Shown here piece after piece: positions 7,305-8,338 of a DNA stretch of 8,338 nt. Location: NCBI GenBank assembly GCA_012515365.1, contig JAAYYM010000701.1, positions 1 through 8,338 on the forward strand, given 5' to 3'. Each line of letters starts with the position of its first letter. The stretch's first letter is position 1. Origin of the DNA: Clostridia bacterium (lineage in GTDB: Bacteria; Bacillota_A; Clostridia; Lachnospirales; Lachnospiraceae). A program made the position numbers and the translations under genes. The notes under the pieces are model-generated. The model worked only from the letters and a program-made list of their open reading frames with translations, was not told the DNA's origin and searched no databases.

Positions 7305-7841
7305 ATGATCAGAAAGCATCAAAATAGATTGAAGAAAGCCCAGAAGTCTATTAAGCCTGGAACACATACACTTGAAGAAACTATTTGCTACATGAAAGAG
7401 CACTATGGCATGATAGAAGCAGATGATACATATCCGCTTTATGAAATATACATACGGAGAATGCGTTTCTCGCTGGCGCAAAGGGAACGGTTGGATTTGC
7501 TGCCCAAACAGCCGAAAATAATAAATTTTCATGATAAAGAGGCAAGAGATAAGTGGAGTCAGGAAATTGAAGAGTGGGAGAAGCAGGCAGAAGCAATCGT
7601 GGAAAAACTGCCACAGGAAGTTTTGAATATGGATTATCACCTGTTCATACTTGATAAGGGCGAAGATGGTTCTATGCAAGTGGAACTGGAAATGAATCGC
7701 GGATTGATTGAAACGCAGTATAGTGGCAGGGGATTTGGTGCGATACAAAAGGATGTGTATCGGTATTACGGAGTATCTGAAGAAGATATTGCAAATCAGA
7801 CGGAGCGACATCAAAATTTAGTAAGCATATTAGCACAATAA
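7305..7841 (+). CDS. Hypothetical mobile-element-type protein, 178 aa, probable 3' part of a disrupted gene
   Basis: Not recognised. The N-terminus is strongly basic (MIRKHQNRLKKAQKS), the middle is charged and helical (KEARDKWSQEIEEWEKQAEA, about residues 83-102), and the C-terminal third has an acidic beta-like stretch and SGRGFGAIQKDVYRYYGV (~140-157). It is soluble, with no membrane segment. ATG 7305 has no ribosome binding site before it. The frame is open with protein-like codons back to the TGA at 7227-7229 (KSTAVFLAGNQYKEKNPIKR and onward), so the original start was probably upstream, near 7033. The intact family would then be ~265 aa. The setting next to an HTH gene and a RhuM-like fragment suggests integrative-element cargo. 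It could still be translated from 7305, but I think it more likely a gene remnant. Confidence 0.55.
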   Translation: MIRKHQNRLKKAQKSIKPGTHTLEETICYMKEHYGMIEADDTYPLYEIYIRRMRFSLAQRERLDLLPKQPKIINFHDKEARDKWSQEIEEWEKQAEAIVEKLPQEVLNMDYHLFILDKGEDGSMQVELEMNRGLIETQYSGRGFGAIQKDVYRYYGVSEEDIANQTERHQNLVSILAQ

Positions 7842-7860
7842 GCGTACAAGGAGGTAGGCT

Positions 7861-8022
7861 ATGAACGTCAGCTTACATGGGCGAAGTAGTGCAAAATTAG
7901 TACAAAAATACGAATCATGGCAAGGGCATCCATTTGGATGCCCTTTTTGTAATTTTGGCTGTTTCAAATTGCGAGGGCTTATTTTCCAGAAACAGTTCAA
8001 ACAGTGTATAAGAGTGGTATAA
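7861..8022 (+). CDS. Small ORF (53 aa) with a strong RBS that reads through a terminator; doubtful
   Basis: AAGGAGG (7848-7854) is 6 bases before ATG 7861, an excellent initiation site. The frame reads MNVSLHGRSSAKLVQKYESW and then enters a perfect terminator hairpin (7922-7945), translated as QGHPFGCPF. It goes on through FCNFGCFKLRG to TAA at 8020-8022. The Cys-x-x-Cys arrangement (CPFC) is a by-product of the hairpin and should not be taken as a zinc motif. Most transcripts should end at 7948, leaving no stop codon on the message. Possibilities are a leader peptide, the 5' end of a gene whose body was deleted, or a chance frame. No family recognised. Confidence 0.3.
   Translation: MNVSLHGRSSAKLVQKYESWQGHPFGCPFCNFGCFKLRGLIFQKQFKQCIRVV
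7922..7948 (+). terminator. Rho-independent terminator
   Basis: The arms AAGGGCATCCA (7922-7932) and TGGATGCCCTT (7935-7945) pair perfectly, practically as a ~10-bp GC-rich stem with a 4-base ATTT loop. They are followed by T residues (run 7944-7948). It closes the transcript carrying the 178-aa ORF and separates it from the HTH gene, which has its own promoter. Because the stem is symmetrical with AA at its other end, leftward activity would be weak. Confidence 0.85.
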
Positions 8023-8034
8023 GAAAATTACTCA

Positions 8035-8063
8035 TTGCATAACCAAGCAATAACTGATACAAT
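8035..8063 (+). promoter_or_regulatory. Extended -10 promoter of the HTH gene with a possible operator
   Basis: TGATACAAT (8055-8063) contains an extended -10 (TG-n-TACAAT, 5 of 6 in the hexamer). TTGCAT (8035-8040) lies at an exact 17-base spacing as a weak -35, which the extended -10 could compensate for. Transcription would start near 8070. ATTGC (8034-8038) and GCAAT (8047-8051) form a short inverted repeat in the spacer and could be an autoregulatory operator for the small HTH protein (inference). Confidence 0.5.
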
Positions 8064-8093
8064 GGATACACATTGAGTAAAGGAGGGGGCAAA

Positions 8094-8303
8094 ATGGAAA
8101 TCAAAGATCAAGTTAGGGGATTGAGAGAAAGTACTGGAATGAACAGAAAGGAATTCTGTGCATATTTTGGGATTCCGTATAGAACGATGACAGAGTGGGA
8201 ATTGGGACATCGCAAGTTACCGGATTACGTGCTGCGAATGATGAAATATCAGGTTAAGATGGAAAAGCTGGACAAACAGGGAGGTACTGTTGATGGAACA
8301 TGA
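8094..8303 (+). CDS. Small Xre-like helix-turn-helix DNA-binding protein, 69 aa
   Basis: A single-domain protein with a helix-turn-helix at about residues 16-45 (MNRKEFCAYFGIPYRTMTEW, then ELGHRKLPDY). This matches small phage- or element-borne regulators of the Cro/C1 kind, with a short charged C-terminal helix (KYQVKMEKLDKQGG) that may dimerise. ATG 8094 is preceded by AGGAGG (8081-8086) at 7 bases; an upstream in-frame start at 8073 would overlap the RBS and is rejected. The gene overlaps the next start by 11 bases, so the pair is an operon. In this kind of accessory DNA such a gene often sits directly before a RhuM-like gene (from general knowledge, not checked). It probably represses its own promoter at 8035-8063, though no target can be shown. 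Confidence 0.85.
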   Translation: MEIKDQVRGLRESTGMNRKEFCAYFGIPYRTMTEWELGHRKLPDYVLRMMKYQVKMEKLDKQGGTVDGT

Positions 8304-8338
8304 ATTAGTAATATTTGAGTCGTAGGATGGAAGTGTAA
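8293..8338 (+). pseudogene. RhuM-family gene start with an amber codon at position 11, cut by the window edge
   Basis: ATG 8293 follows GGGAGG (8279-8284) at 8 bases and overlaps the HTH gene. It reads MEHELVIFES, then TAG (8323-8325), then DGSV to the window end. From memory, RhuM-family proteins (Pfam Virulence_RhuM) commonly begin with a segment like ELVIFxSEDGSV, so the stop falls where a Glu is expected; GAG to TAG is one substitution. On this reading the gene is intact in frame across the stop and inactivated by a nonsense mutation. Amber readthrough or a sequencing error are alternatives. Only 14 sense codons are visible, so the family call rests on a short match. Confidence 0.5.

Noticed and set aside
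7215..7814. 199-aa open frame on the minus strand
   Set aside because: It lies wholly antisense to the protein-like plus-strand frame, is biased to Phe, Ile and Leu as antisense of Lys/Glu-rich codons, and has no ribosome binding site evident.
7008..8338. Complete insertion sequence, integrase or attachment site at the right end
   Set aside because: No transposase or recombinase motif, terminal inverted repeat or matching direct repeat was found. The mobile-element label rests only on the gene types and decay.

Overview
The window reads as accessory DNA from a Gram-positive, low- to mid-GC anaerobe, most likely a gut clostridium of the Lachnospiraceae type. This is an inference from the strong AGGAGG-type ribosome binding sites, the TTG and GTG starts, the style of the AraC, GH3 and GPH-transporter proteins, and a mobile-element-like right end. 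No rRNA, tRNA, CRISPR array or complete insertion sequence was seen.

Left part (1-1973, minus strand): three genes read leftward. An unrecognised 306-residue protein comes first, then an unrecognised 302-residue protein, then the first 30 residues of a metallophosphoesterase that runs off the window. The last two are 3 bases apart and look translationally coupled. This block is visibly more AT-rich than the middle. The 306-residue gene starts at a GTG without a ribosome binding site and meets an unexplained short plus-strand ORF (1966-2079), so position ~1970-2090 may be an old junction.

Middle part (2100-7007): a self-contained sugar-use locus. A minus-strand AraC-family regulator is divergent from a plus-strand pair: a cytoplasmic GH3 beta-glycosidase and a GPH-family (MelB/XynP-like) sugar:cation symporter, whose genes overlap by 20 bases. 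The likely logic is that the symporter imports a beta-linked glycoside, the GH3 enzyme cleaves it in the cytoplasm, and the AraC protein senses substrate or product and activates the operon. The divergent spacer holds two tandem 20-bp AT-rich units, differing at one position, that abut the -35 box of the GH3 promoter. This is the geometry expected for an AraC-type activator site.

Right part (7008-8338, plus strand): decaying mobile-element-like DNA. A good RBS and GTG start at 7033 open a frame that closes after 16 codons. Another frame then carries protein-like sequence to a TGA at 7227-7229 and continues, in the same frame, into the 178-residue ORF ending at 7841; the simplest reading is one gene broken by a frameshift and a nonsense codon. 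Next come a strong RBS and ATG (7861) whose frame runs through a perfect rho-independent terminator, an intact small HTH protein (8094-8303) with its own extended -10 promoter, and the start of what looks like a RhuM-family gene with a TAG at codon 11. I did not find a clearly new molecular system. The points most worth checking are the tandem operator, the broken right-hand genes (possible decay or recoding), and the unrecognised gene pair next to the phosphoesterase.
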